64,000 bases of DNA from Icerya purchasi (taxonomy: Eukaryota > Arthropoda > Insecta > Hemiptera > Monophlebidae): assembly GCA_039619475.1 (NCBI GenBank), contig CM077115.1, positions 150,852,274-150,916,273 on the forward strand. The letters run 5' to 3'. The translations under genes and the position numbers were made by a program. Shown here in pieces: positions 1 to 12,599 of this stretch. Within the stretch, counting starts at the first letter, position 1. Every line of letters starts with the position of its first letter. The notes under the pieces were generated by a model that searched no databases, was not told where the DNA came from, and was given only the letters and a program-made list of their open reading frames with translations.

Positions 1-589
1 GTTGCGAAGGAAGTAAGGAAGTAGAAACTGAAACCAACGATATCTTCAAAAAACCAAGTGAAACACATGAAACCAGCAACGGAGAAAATCAAAAGTATTG
101 GTGAAGAAATAAGACACATGCGTGCTAAAAAAAAAAAAAATAAGCAAAAAGAAAAAAACAAACCCATGAATGACGGACAAAATTTTGGTTCTGATGGAGT
201 AATAACGCGGACTGAAGAAAGGTACTATAAAGTACAACAAAGGAGAAGGGCCATTTTAAACTCGATTAATCTTAGATGGATGAAAAATGAAAAGAAATAG
301 AAAAACTGTAAAAGAAATATTAGAAAGTATTCGTAGGAAAATGAAGGAAATTTCATACGAAAGAAAGGTGCTGGGAATTAGACGAAAAACTTGAAATGCT
401 GCAACGATGGACATATTATGTAAAGATCAAATAGACAAAATATATATATCTCACCTCACGAGAATGAGAAACTACCTATTCCGATGATGATTCAGCTACA
501 ACAATATGCTATGAAAACAGCGAAACGTAGAAAAACCAACAGTGCTAGCAGTATACCACACCGAGTGAAGTAATTAAAATGCTTCATGA

Positions 590-1800
590 GACGAAAGCAT
601 CACTCATCTTCTCAGAGTAGTTAATGAAATTTATGAAACCGGGGCGGCCTGGGAATTGGTTACACTCAACTTTTGTAACAGCGCCTACGCTTAATGTGAG
701 TCATCTTTTAAAAACAAAAAAAACTTAAACCAATTTCGGTTTGATTTCAGACACAAGAGTACGGGGCTACTGTCGGGAAACACTAACAGAAAAATGTAGA
801 GATCGACAAAGAGATATCTTCCTTTTTTTGTTCTCGAATACGAAATGACCTTCGACGGAGTGCGCAACATACGAAGCCTACTTAAAATCCTCGAAGTGAA
901 AAATATATTAACGAATTTGACCGTAAAATAATTAAAAATCCGTATTCAAGAATAGTAGTTGACGTGAAACAATCAGGAAGTATTGAGATTCAATGCGAGA
1001 TGGGCCGACGACAAGGGTGTATTTTATCATTATTACTTTTTAACTTTTCGTAAGGTTCTGGAAGATGCAAAATTAGATAATCAAAGTGGAAGATACCTCA
1101 ATAGTGTGTAAAGGTACCCGGATGAAATTCATTTCTCATATTTATTTCGTGGAGGATTTAAAAAAATTGGTTGATTTAGTAAATAAAACAGGAGATCGAG
1201 AAATTCGTATAAATGTAAAGACTATATATACTAAATTTACAGTTATCAGCAGGAATGCTACAGAAAATGCAACACACTTCAGATTAACGAAACGTCGAGA
1301 CAACGGGAGAATTCAAATATTTAGGCTGCTACATTATCGAGAATCTCTAGACCCTGAAGTTGAGGAATTGTCCTTTTGTATGGGTTGAAAGCAGCAACAC
1401 ATTGGCAAGACATACAAAAGATCTGAAGAAGCATGTTAAAAAAGGTAGAGTTATATACATAGAAGAACGTTGAGAATTTCTCGGATAATCCAAAAAATGT
1501 CCAAAAAACGATAGAGCACTAGAAGAAGAATTGGCTGATGCTAAGAGATGCTTGACTCGAATAATAATCAAGAATGGGAAATATTTCGGGGACATTTAAG
1601 GGATCACAAAGATACGGACCAATGAAAAAAATGATAATGGAAGAAAAAATTGTGGAACGCCCGGGAAAAGGAAGACGAAGAACATCCTGGTTAAAGAATG
1701 ACAGACGTTCAGTCGGCAACCTTGTGCGTGCGGCTAAAGAGAGAAAAATCTAGAATTCCATTAGGATCGCTGACGTGCAGTCACGCGTATGACCCTGTAG
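590..1800 (+). mobile_element. Decayed LINE: reverse transcriptase and C-terminal region
   Basis: Several frames together carry a non-LTR reverse transcriptase. A block like the D-Y-E-K-A-F-D motif appears as LEYEMTFDGVRN near 837-873, followed by SLLKILEVKNI. RRQGCILSLLLFN lies near 1000-1045, where intact elements have RQGC-LSPLLFN. A corrupted catalytic box, YFVEDLKKLVDL, lies near 1143-1178, where YADD is expected. The ending KGRRRTSWLKNDRRS at about 1670-1715 is the basic C-terminus typical of insect endonuclease/RT LINEs. Many frameshifts and stops show that it is dead. It lies in the Osbp region left of exon 5. The 5' border is uncertain; bases 1-590 may hold more of the same element. 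Confidence 0.8.
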
Positions 1801-4800
1801 AAGTAAATAAAAAATGCAAATTCTTTACTTTCTTCGCGACACAGTAAGTTTTTGTTTTATTTAAATGTTTTTTGTTTTTTTTTTCCGCTTTCAGCAGTAG
1901 CCGTGTGTCATTCTGCCTCGTGCTACGCAGCTTTCGACAATTAAAATTTAATATTTCTTTTTAACGGGGTAAAATTCGGAATCCCGATCATTTAAAATGA
2001 TTTTATTTTAACGTATCTCTATTTCGCTCGAGTATGCCGAGAAATTTTTAGATCGTTAAAAGGATGATTTCACGAGTAAACTGAGAACAACTTTATCCGA
2101 GTTTGTCCGTGAAAATGTGACATCCGCCAGCTTTGTTCGATGTGGCCGGCGACATGAGCAGACGAGAAAGAACAACGCGGTAATTACTGATTATTATTCA
2201 AAAAGAGATGTCGGCTACACACAATTGCACGCTAGAGTCCTCCGCGAGAAATAAACAAGCATTAATGATAACATAGTGGACGACCGTAATAATAGCGTCA
2301 CAACAATCGCTATCGATCGTAAAAATTTCAAAAATCGAAAAACCTGATAAAAAAAAAATATCGTTTATCGTATTAATTAAACGAATTGTTCGGACATCTC
2401 GCAATATTGTCGATGAAATAATGGCTATAAATCTGTATGTGTAATCTTATGAAAATCGGAAAAGAGACAATAAATCTCTTAGATTTCGTTAATTTTAACG
2501 AAAAATCACTAAAAAGGAATTAACTAAAACGGGTTTGTTCGCAGTTCTGGCTAACGGCAATTTGCACGTTTGTTTCTTCCTCGGTTCGTATTTTTAATCA
2601 AAACCTTAATAAACAAAAATACATTGAACATTTTCTCTTTTAATTATTTCACTTTTAGTATTTCCATCGCAATTTCCTATAACAAAAGTTACTTTACTGG
2701 TTCTGTGCGAAAAAGAATGAATAAATAAATATTAACTGCGTAATTCTTTCGCTTTTTACGTAATCAATTCCAAAAAGAAATATTTAAACATTTAAATTTC
2801 TTTAAAAAAGAGAAATACCGAGTTTAAGATCTGTTTTATAATAAAATCGAATAAAAATGCACTAAAAAGTAAAAAATAATTATTCGATGAAAAACAACAT
2901 ATAGTTCGGAGTGATATTAAGAGTGTGGTGTGGTATTATCGTAATTCGTATATAACATTAATACGCCCATTAAGAATGTAGGCACAGAAATCACAAATTA
3001 CAATATCTGGAAACAATTTAACGAATATTTAATGCCGTGAATCCTACTCTAATTAAGGTATTACTGTAGTATAAGAATTACCATAATATCACCACTTAAA
3101 AGGTATATATTACTCTGAAATACATTATTTTTTACTTTTTAGGACGTTTTTATTAAATTTTTATAATAAATCTTAAAGTCGGTTTTTTAAAAAAAAAAAA
3201 TCAATTTAAAGTTTTTAACGCTATAATTAATTTTTTTCTCGCTTGGAATCAACTTTTTTATCACATTCTCCATATTTTACGCTTAAAAAAAGAAAAGAAA
3301 AAAAAAAAACCTATTTTAAGCCGCATTTCCACGATAAAAACATCGAAATATATAATCTCGCTTTCCTTATTCAAAACTACATTTCCGTGTTAATTTGGCA
3401 AATTGATAGTATTTTAAGTCAATCGCCTCTGTTATACTAATAAGAAATAAGAAATTATCTACAGAGACCACACACTTTTGCACGTTTTCTATTGACGAAT
3501 ACTACTCAGTTTATGTTCCCCGATGATTTTCATCATTATTCACATGGTACCACCGCTGGTTCTAATGGACAAAGAATCAGTAAAATCAGTCTACATGAAT
3601 ATGAGTGTTATGCGCGAACGACATAAAAATAAAAAAACAAAAACATACAGAACGAACATATAATAATAATAACCTTCTTCCCTTTTGGGAAGTCGTTAAA
3701 AAAAAAACAACAACAGGCAAATATCATAGGGCAGCCAAGAAGAATGTAACAGTCGACTTAATAATCCACTGACCCACTCCCTACTCGGAGAAACACATGC
3801 CAAACATAAAATCTACATTATGTTTTGTAAGAAAAAAACCGACATTCGTTTTTCCCGTTTTCTGGAAATGTTTAATCATTTAATTTACGTCGTTGAAATT
3901 AGCATTATTCATTAGCGTTATTATTCAGATTTCATCGTTTTCTATTAATCCGAAAAAAGCTATCAAATCGCAAACGCAAAACACTTTTTGAGTTTCATCG
4001 AAACCTTAGCGAGAATATTTTTCACGCCGCATTAACGATAAACGAAATAAACCGACACTTTCATCGTCACGACGAAGAGTAGCTCACGTCACGCAGGAAA
4101 TGAAAATTTAAAAAAAACATTAACAGAACACAGGAACTTTTTTTTTTCTTTTTATTTGGACGCGTCAACTATGGGCCCCTATTTTATCCGGTGCGCGAGA
4201 GAAATTTTAAAAGATTCAATGTGAGGTAGTGGGATTTTCTAATCGAATGAAACACAATTAACTAATCAACTACGCCACGGCAGCTGGCTAAAATTACGGG
4301 GTTTTTTGCTTATTTTATTACAGTTTATTTTATTTTGCGATGCTTAATATTAATCAATTATCCGCAGATATCGATAAATTTTATTATTTACACACTCGCG
4401 ATTTCTGTAACATTTACGTGCACGCGCATGTACGTCGTGTTGTGCAAATTCTCAAACAATTTTATTTTATTCTAAGGCAATAATTACAAATATTTAAAGA
4501 AAAATTATTTCCCCAGCGAATAGGAGAAAGAATAATTAAATTTTAGCGCGTCTGTTATCAAATTAAAACGGAGATCTTGAATATTGAAGAATAAGAAATC
4601 AAATCAGTCGGTAATTAAAAAGCAACCATCAACGGCTTTTAATTTAATGCCACCATAAATAATTATGGTTCAAGCAGTCGGCGGCGAATTTTTTACATTG
4701 TCTTAATTGTACAATTTTTACATTTAATATCTGTTACAACTATTTCGAATATCGGCACCATTTGTTTTTACCTAACGGACAGAAATAAATTATTAAATTG

Positions 4801-5540
4801 CCTCCGAAATACGAATGAATCACAGGAAGAGAAGAGTGAAAAAACAAAGAGTTGTGTAAAGAATGTTAACACTTTTACAAAAAAAAAAAAAAGTGTTAAA
4901 CTCGAAATTAAAAAAAAAAAAAAAACGACACTAGTTAATGAGGGCGACAGTTTAAATATTCGTACGCTTTTGACCGCTGGATTAGGATCGCCTGTGCAAT
5001 CTTATCGAACGGAATATAGATAGCGTCCGTTGGAATTTCTATCGGAAACAAGAATACGCCCGTAGACTCTACCAATTTCCCTTGTAACCGCGTCTGATAC
5101 GACGATACATGTGTGTGTGTCTCAAATAATAATAATAATACGCGCACTAAGATGCAACAATGCTGGTAAGATTTAATGCCGCAACTTCGAACCAAATGCT
5201 ACCGAATTAGCTGTCCAAACATTCTCGTCGACACGGTAAATAGAATGACGAGCTGGAAATAACAACCATAAAATGGTTAATCGACGGGATGAGAGCATTT
5301 TAACAACCTAAACGATAGGTCTATATAAAAAGAAAGAAAAAAAATTTTTATGCGAAAGGAGCCAGGGGAAATAGATGTTTTTAAAATAATGGAAAAATGC
5401 AATTTCTTAAAAATGAAAAAAAGTAAAAACGGCTGAAAGGGTAAATCAAAGAAGGAGGTGGCAGTAATAACAGGAAAAGGCGAAAAAAAATGAAAAATAA
5501 AGATTAAAATGAAAAAGAAAGCCCCTAAAATCGAGGCTGA

Positions 5541-5571
<31 letters not shown>

Positions 5572-6018
5572 TAAAGCAACGGTAATCAAATAAACCTATA
5601 ATATATCATGTCGTAGAATGATGCGATAAAAATGGCAACACAATGACAAGATCTAGAAAATTATCCTCGTCGGCAGGAGAAATAAGGGGGAAAACGGACT
5701 TTGGGAATTGGACAAAAAACAGCGAAATCCACGCATAAGGTGCAAATGTACACGATTCCAAACGTACTACTAAACGTACTACTACCTCATCAGGCTGACG
5801 CGAAATGTATTACTTACTGAAATTTAAACATATCGAGCTGAACAGGTTGCTTCATGATAAGATAACACTCTCAACAAAAACGCCGTAAGATTATCTTCAC
5901 ATCATAACAGCGTCATTATCTACATCGCACGGCTTGTAACTTGTTGCGTTTCATTAATTAATATCGCAAAAAATAGAGGAAAACGAAAGAAAGCAAAAAA
6001 TTAAGATATATATATTAA
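1801..6018. other. Non-coding stretch, no recognised gene
   Basis: AT-rich sequence with A and T runs (for example 5543-5569) and no convincing coding region on either strand. A short open segment at 4935-5110 on the minus strand follows an AG acceptor-like site, but it has no similarity I recognise. No OSBP ORD-domain motif was found here, so this is probably Osbp intron 5. Confidence 0.6.
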
Positions 6019-6523
6019 TTACTACGTAATAATTCTTAGGCTGGCCCCCATTAGAAAAAATGTGTCCCAATTTTATGTAACGTTTGTTATATTTTAATTT
6101 TTACTGACTTCCAAAAAAAAAAAAAAAAAAAAAAAAAAGAGTTTATACGTTCATCGCGTAGGTTCTTTTTTTATGTTTGTTCGCGGATAACTCATATTTA
6201 TATAAATCGATTTTACTGATTGCTTGTCCGCAATTCATGTTTTCGTTTTTGGAAACTTGATGAATACACTTCTTATTACTGTGCAAGTTGATGAATAAGA
6301 AGTACCACCATAATAGGGAAATAAAGCCAGCATTGCTAATTTAATAATACCGTAGAAACGCAAAAAAAGTATTTTTTATATGTGTTGTTTAAGTTGTTTC
6401 GTTAGTTTAATCAAATTTACGCTATAAATTACTGGTTGTATTTTTTTTTTTTTTTATTATATAAAATTGGGACATTTTTTCGTTATAACATTTAATGAGA
6501 GCCGGCCTAAAAATTACGTGGTA
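6019..6523. mobile_element. MITE, family A copy 1 (TIR element, 505 bp)
   Basis: The left end TTACTACGTAATAATTCTTA pairs with the reverse complement of the right end (TTACCACGTAATTTTTAGGC), and the match continues into GGC-GGC-C-CATTA. Further inside, both ends carry a TGTCCCAATTTTAT block (6062-6077 left, about 6463-6476 right, inverted). There is no coding capacity. A second copy lies at 29986-30394. The poly-A and poly-T tracts inside (6112-6138, 6439-6455) make it look like a foldable non-autonomous DNA element. Superfamily unknown. Confidence 0.75.
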
Positions 6524-6950
6524 AATTTTGATAATTTTATACAAAGTATAGAAGAAAAAGAGTCCTCAATGTAAGCAAGAGAGGGGTCAAGAGACACAGC
6601 GCCTCTTCTTGCGAGACCAAAATGGTCGAGTTGATATACATATATAATAAATAAAAACTTTGCGTATCGTACGATACTGGCCGAATAATTACGAATTTGT
6701 TAAAAACATTCAACGATCTAGACTGCTCAAGCATCTAGACTGCTCAAGTCTCTAGACCGCAAAGTAGAAGAAGGCTTAGCGAGTACCGTCGTTTATTTCG
6801 AAATATCAAAAAAAAAGGCTAAATGACATAAAGGTAACACAGATTACGAGCGAAAATTTCGCATTAATGAAAGTGGTACGTTGCGATGAAACTTTATTAC
6901 ATTAATAAAACGGCTACACATAGGATAATATTCGACTGTAACGTATTTAC

Positions 6951-7087
6951 TTGGGCATTCGAGAGCGAGCCATGTCCACGTGCCGCACCCGACATGGAAC
7001 TCAGGTAGCCGGATGAACAGTCGCTGGTATCTCCGCACTGGGCGTCGTAGAACTCGGCATTTTCATCATCTTCCGAAGATACACCAT
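6951..7087 (-). CDS. Osbp: Osbp exon 5: acidic FFAT-like motif region
   Basis: The acceptor TCTAACGCAG ends at 7088. The base carried from exon 4 completes Asp, and the exon reads DGVSSEDDENAEFYDAQCGD, then TSDCSSGYLSSMSGAARGHG and SLSNAQ. The acidic run followed by EFYDAQ resembles the FFAT motif (EFFDAxE) that OSBPs use to bind VAP proteins on the ER. Here the second F is Y and the last E is C. The best donor is CAA|GTAAAT at 6950, giving phase 0. If it were skipped, translation would run 17 more codons to a stop at about 6897-6899. The next exon, towards the ORD domain, is not visible before the window edge. The exon call is strong and the exact 3' border moderate. Confidence 0.88.
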
Positions 7088-9780
7088 CTGCGTTAGAATA
7101 CATGCGTGTATAAGTACGAAAAGTTAAATATAATCGTTTTAACGTCCGACAACGCGTATAGCACGGAAAAGCGCAAAAACAAATACAACACAGTCCAGCG
7201 ACAAATACGTCGCCGTCGCGATGTTTATAATGTTGCAAGTAGGCAAACCGCCGGCCGCCGCTCTATTGTAATCTCGGCCGATCTCTCAACGTCCATCACG
7301 ACTATGCATTCGTGTCTATACATGCGTACATACATGCGCATACATACATCATGCATACATGTACGTGTGCGCGCACACGGCAAAACATTATTGTTGCTTA
7401 CGTTTTTCAAGTTCATTCGTGTGTGCGAACTACGCTCGACGAATTCTGTATATTTTTGTCATCATCGTTTTCTTACCAGCAAAGGAAGAGCGTATAACAA
7501 CACAACACAGTCAAGGTGAATGATATTGATGATTAATTTAGTTCGACGTAATCGCGCGTTGTTTGAACTGGTGAAATCTCGTGCATCTAAGCAACTACAG
7601 AGAACACAACGGCTCGATTATAATTCGCCCGTTAGTCACCTCCGACCGCGATTAAAACACGTAATCAGTTGAATGGTTTCTGTCCTCGGTTTACAGAAAG
7701 AAGAAAAAAAAAAACAAAAAACAAAAAACCCCAAAATAATAAAATCCCATCATCGTGTGAGCTAATGACCTAGTTCAATTGTCGGAAACTGAAATGCAAA
7801 CGGTTCGAAAATTCACGTTCGTTTATTATAGAAAACAAACGCGGAGAGTTAGCGTTCTACCGATATTTCTTTCCTGCATAACCGGTTTCACTGTGCAATT
7901 AGCAGCACGGTTACTTCCCCCCGCCCCCCGCCTATAGAGATCGTCAGCTGACACGAATGTGCCTCTGTGTACAGGAAAAAATTCAACGAACGCTTTTTGC
8001 GATCCGTGACGACGACGTCACACAACTAGTGTACTTTTTCATTTAAACTCTACCGCCTATTGCAGCAAACTGAACTTTTGAAGCAAAGTTATTTCTAGTA
8101 ATTCACCGCAGCCGCAGTATACAATTAATAAAGAAAACGTTAAAAAATACATTTAAAAAACAATTAATTACACAATATTTACTTAATGAAAAATTAAAAA
8201 GGGCCCCTATGCACGCGGAAGCTGCGGTTCCCGCGACATTTATAATTTATACGAAAAAAGTAAATAAATAAATAAATAAATAAATAAAGAAAAAAGGTTG
8301 TAATTTAATAAAAATTTACATCCGAAATGAATAGAAATTTTTTTTTAATTACTTACAAAAGTTCTAATGAAAAAATTTACAAATTAAAAACACAATAATC
8401 GGAACACTTTAAGCGGTCAATATATTATTACGTGGGGAAAATTTTATATTTTCTGTAAGCTATATTATTAAAGTAGAACTCATTTAAACTGTTCAGTCTC
8501 TTATCTTCCCGCTCTTTTAGCATTCTGATTTCTAATAATTCAGTATAGTTTCCTTAATTATAACCGGTGTTTTTTTGTTTTTTTTATTGAAAATTTCCAC
8601 GCTGTAACATGTGTTTCTAGTGTAAGTTTGTTTTACCGTTAAAAGTACACATTACTTTGCAATTATAAACAAAAAACAAAGCGATAAAACTATAAGAATT
8701 CTTGCCAGCATTTAATTTCTGTCGCCAGATAAGAAATCACAGTAATCCGGCTGAGCTTCCATTAGAAGTTTTATAAAAACTTTGCTGTTTTTTTATACCT
8801 GTTCGCCCTTTCGCGGTATTTCGACTGCGTTATAATTTCAGTACCATATGAAGAATAAAGGCTAATGGCTTATATTTTTAACCACGTGACACAAATGTGC
8901 AATTTCCGTATGGAATACCTGAGGTTAATGTTAAGTGATCGAAAATTGTTCTTACACAATCTCTGAAATACGTTAAATCAAAAAGTGTTAAATTTATATT
9001 TAACGTCTGAGGAAAAAAAGGCCAGACTTTAGTGACGCAATAATGAGATGTCACATACCGTAGATTAGTTGCAATCTGAAAATTAATCAGCTCGCATCGA
9101 GCCATCTAATTGTAAGATATACTCCTCCGTTTTATTCTTATTGTAACTCTTAATTTGAGTCGGGGTCAGCAATGGAAATGGTGTGGACGGTCACTTTTGA
9201 CCGATATGTGGTATATTCAAAAAAAACAAAATAAAGTCGCTAATTAGTCAACTTATTGAGTGTCCAATATATGTATATTTCGATAATTCTGTAAATTTTA
9301 AGATGGGAATAATTTACAGAAAATTCCAAATTAAACGATAAATAACGCGTCGCATACTTTTTCCCCGAAAACTGAACTCATTTAATAAAGAAAAAAACAT
9401 AAGGCAAGCAGTTTCTCTGGAGAAAAAAAAATACTTGACGATCGTTTTTACGATTAAATTACCCTGCATAAAACTGCGACACGTTTATGAAACGGAGTTC
9501 GATAACAGGTACATTTACATTCCAAAGAGAAATCAATCTTCCGACATTGTGTGCCACGGTTTGCAGGTTCCTAATTAATACCTTTTAAACTGAGCGCACT
9601 ACGTATGGCGTTGTGATGTTATTTCGAAATTTTTTTCCGTAAAAACCGGGAAAACAAATTCAATAAATGTATAATTACGTCATTATAACGACGTTGTTAT
9701 GTATTTACTGTCGCAAGCCGCTCTACTACTTCGGCATCAAAATGATTTTAACTGAATTCATTTGGAAAAGACTCATCGTC
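7088..9780. other. Osbp intron 4, exon-5-proximal part
   Basis: No gene recognised. From about 7200 to 8060 the sequence is richer in G, C and CpG than its surroundings and includes a GACGTCA core near 8009-8015, a CATA/CGTA-rich microsatellite-like stretch (7310-7375) and a short C-rich run (7917-7931). It could hold an internal promoter or enhancer for Osbp, but nothing proves this. A TAAA tetranucleotide repeat lies at 8261-8288. The remainder is plain AT-rich intron. Confidence 0.45.
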
Positions 9781-9789
9781 ATCATCACC

Positions 9790-10020
9790 ATAGTGCCTGA
9801 GCGCCGGCGACTATATTCGTACACTCTAGCTGTACAGACGTTATATGCAACGTGAGTATACACGCAAAATATGACATGCGGTTGTTTGATTTGTCGATAT
9901 ACAAATGCAATGTCCTACCTATTTATGTCTGCCTACTACACATCAATTGGTGCGCATATGATGATATGCATGTTTGTGTCGTTGCCTTCGACGTGACTAT
10001 TTGCGATTAATATTTATTTT
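9790..10020 (+). repeat. Dispersed repeat family B, copy 1
   Basis: This segment shares ordered blocks with 37285-37520 in the same orientation: CTCTAGCTGTACAGA, TTATATGCAACG, a block with ACACGCAA, GCGCATATGATG, then CGTGACTATTTGCGATTA and an AT-rich tail. The two copies differ by small insertions and substitutions. I see no coding capacity and no clear tRNA-type promoter boxes. It may be a short interspersed element, but its class is not determined. Confidence 0.6.
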
Positions 10021-10359
10021 ATAATATCTATCGTCGCCTATGGTCGACGAGTACTCTGACAACTAGGCTATCGTGACGAACTAAAGCACTGATAATCGAC
10101 AAAATACCAAACACTGGAATATGGAAAATAACAAGAATATGTGTATTTTAATTAAACAGTAACTCTGGTAACTCTCTGTGTATACATTTTTCATTTATCG
10201 AGAGCTGCCTTTACACAACTTGGAAATTAAAAAAAGGAATTTTAAATAACTTACGTGTAAAAAAAATGTACAATAATGATAACTAAAACCGAAAAACTGG
10301 CATAGTGTTTAACTTCAAAAGTTCACGACTGCAATTACAGGAGGCTTCATTAGTTGAAT

Positions 10360-12480
10360 GAAGAGGACACTTTAGAGAAGGTGTTTAGCCGAGACGAAAA
10401 CGAGAGGAGGCCAATAGAACATGGTTGAAAGACGAGCGAATAACGAAAGATGACAGCAAAGTGCGGCAGAGCAACGAAAAGTTATGGAAACCAGAGATAA
10501 AATGGAAGACCAGGTTATTAAACAGGAAAATCGAAGGGAAGAGTTACTGAAAAATGATGGAGCGCAGATGATATCCAACCAAAGACTGAAATGTACTTTT
10601 TACGTGAGAATGATTAAAAGCAGGAATTTTAGTAAGAAAGAAACAGGAAGATGTGCCTGAAGAATCCGCCATTTCGTTACGCTTTTAGGGATTCAAAGCA
10701 AATCAATATGTATAAAGAACGAAGCGAGAAAAGATTATGGATAAAAGAGCATATTATACGAAGAATAAAAAAATCGCGAGAGTGAGTAGAGGAGGAACAC
10801 AAATAACCTCGGGAGCGTTCATAGAATCAAAATTTATTGAAAGAGTAGCGCTGAGAAGAGATATAAATAAGAGAGCGTAGGATAGCCACAACTTCGACAG
10901 TAAGTATAGTGCAAAAGAAAGGAAAATGAAAAGATTCACTGAGAAGAAGTTAATATTAGGAAGAGCGAAAGAGAACCCGACGACTCCATTAGGCCGCCCG
11001 AGAACGTAAAAATGGGATTGTGAGTGAGAAAGAGGGAAATAAAATTCCTGCATAGCTGCCAATCGAGAAAGGGAATTCGAAAATAGGCATAGATAAAATA
11101 AATTAGAGGAGTGAAAATAATAATCGGCAAAGTTGAAGAAGAAATGAGGGAGGTTACTAGTACGGATTATGTTTGCCTGAAAAAGAGTTAAGATACACAG
11201 AGGCATGAGCTGGGATAGATATATATTGTCCTGGAAGTAAAATGCCGGGTTTAAAAAATATAGAGATAAGCAGGGGGATAAGATTGGACGAACTGAACGA
11301 AATACGTTTAGATAGAAAGCGATGAATACGATCTACGGATGGACAAGGCATGTTTGACTCGGCACGAATTTCTGGGATCGGGGAAGATTTATTTAGTTTT
11401 TTTGAAATCGGAAGAGGAAAAGGAAATTAATACGTTCGAAAAAGGACAGACGACTGTTGAAAAACACACCGAGATATCAGAGGCGACCCACATGCAAAAT
11501 GAGGGTAGCATTTAAGAAGACATACACTGAAGCTAGACTGTTACAGGAAGATTTTTTTCAGGAGAAACAGAGAGATGTAATGTGGAGAGAGAACGAGAGA
11601 GGGAGAGAGAATGCTCTAGCATAACAAGGTGTCATCGGGAAAAGAGAAAAAGATGCGACAGAAATAATATAAATATTAAAAAAAGTACGACTTTGGGAAG
11701 ACTGTGAAATACATTGCTTGTATGTAAACGTAAAATGGACAGTATACAGCGAGAAATTAATAACAAAGGAGAAGCGAAATTAGATGATTTTTAAAGATTA
11801 AAATTCGTTTGAAAGTCAGAAGTAACAAAGTGGGGAAAAAATTATTCTGGAAATGGTAAAGAATGCAACTCATTATCGTTGGGAACTTACGCCGGAGAAT
11901 GACAGAGTCAATAAAAGGTAATAACTCTATCCGTAGGGGTATTATTTCTCTTCCGAATACAATTAAGCGGAGTGGATATTGAAAAAGAAGAACAGAACTT
12001 CTTCCAAGAGAATTTTTTAGCAACTTCAAGAACATTCCTCCAGCTGTAAAAGTAGCTCGTTTGCGAGCAAATCGAGTGTAGCAGAATTAAAATATATTAA
12101 AGGTAGTAGTGGGGCTATAATTGAAAACGGCGTTACATTCTTCTAGAGGGATATGAAACTGCTCCGCCATATCACGAGGAGCAGCGACAAGAAAGAGGGC
12201 ACAATGAGAGGGGGGCATCACTGATAGAGACTCTCTTAAGCTATGACAGTTGCGCATGCAGCAGATAGATATAACGGATTTTAAGAAGAAAAAAAAATAG
12301 AGAGCAACGAAGGAGAGAAAGTGGAAAGGAAATATGTGAAATGTTAAAAGAGGGTAGTAGAGACGAGTTTTACAGGGAATAGGTAGAGTGAAGAAGAGAA
12401 ATCGGGACTAATAAGGCCACAGAACGGAGGGAAAGAATCAGTTTTGTACACATTTTAAAACAAATCTGATAATAAATAAT
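10360..12480 (+). other. Purine-rich decayed repeat of unknown class
   Basis: The plus strand is strongly biased to A and G for about 2 kb, unlike its neighbours. A short open segment at about 10370-10580 encodes a charged helical sequence (KVMETRDKMEDQVIKQENRR and flanks) like the coiled-coil part of some retroelement gag proteins. No protease, reverse transcriptase or integrase motif was found. All frames are broken by stops. It may be a degraded retroelement, but I cannot place it. The purine bias itself is plain in the sequence. Confidence 0.4.
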
Positions 12481-12534
12481 TTTCGGATGCAACTGTGTTT
12501 AAAAAGAAAGAAAAAAAAAGAATTTCATTCGCTT

Positions 12535-12572
12535 AACGTTTCGTCGACCAGCTTACACTGGTCATCATCAGA
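12535..12572 (-). repeat. Hairpin motif of the Penelope-like type
   Basis: On the minus strand the order is CTGATGAT, GACCAG, a six-base loop, CTGGTC, GAC, GAAACG. The stem GACCAG/CTGGTC is perfect. In Penelope-like elements a CTGATGA ... stem ... GAAAC arrangement related to the hammerhead ribozyme occurs in the terminal repeats (established for that group). Here the spacing around the stem (an extra T on one side and GAC on the other) departs from a canonical hammerhead core, so catalysis is doubtful. No GIY-YIG or RT sequence lies nearby. Confidence 0.45.
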
Positions 12573-12599
12573 AGCAAGCAAAATAGGACACGGTGAAAA

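Noticed and set aside
4935..5195. Minus-strand open stretch after an acceptor-like AG, with TGVFLFPIEIPTDAIYIPFD
   Set aside because: No similarity to the OSBP ORD domain or any family I know. The part before the acceptor overlaps a GT/AAT simple repeat, so it is not enough for an exon call.
7106..7519. Plus-strand 137-codon open frame antisense to Osbp exon 5 and its flank
   Set aside because: Rich in His, Tyr, Arg and Thr from CATA-type repeats. It overlaps Osbp splice sequences and has no family similarity.
10754..11206. Minus-strand 150-codon hydrophobic open frame
   Set aside because: It is the complement of the purine-rich tract. Leu/Phe/Ser-rich composition is expected from pyrimidine bias, and there is no domain.
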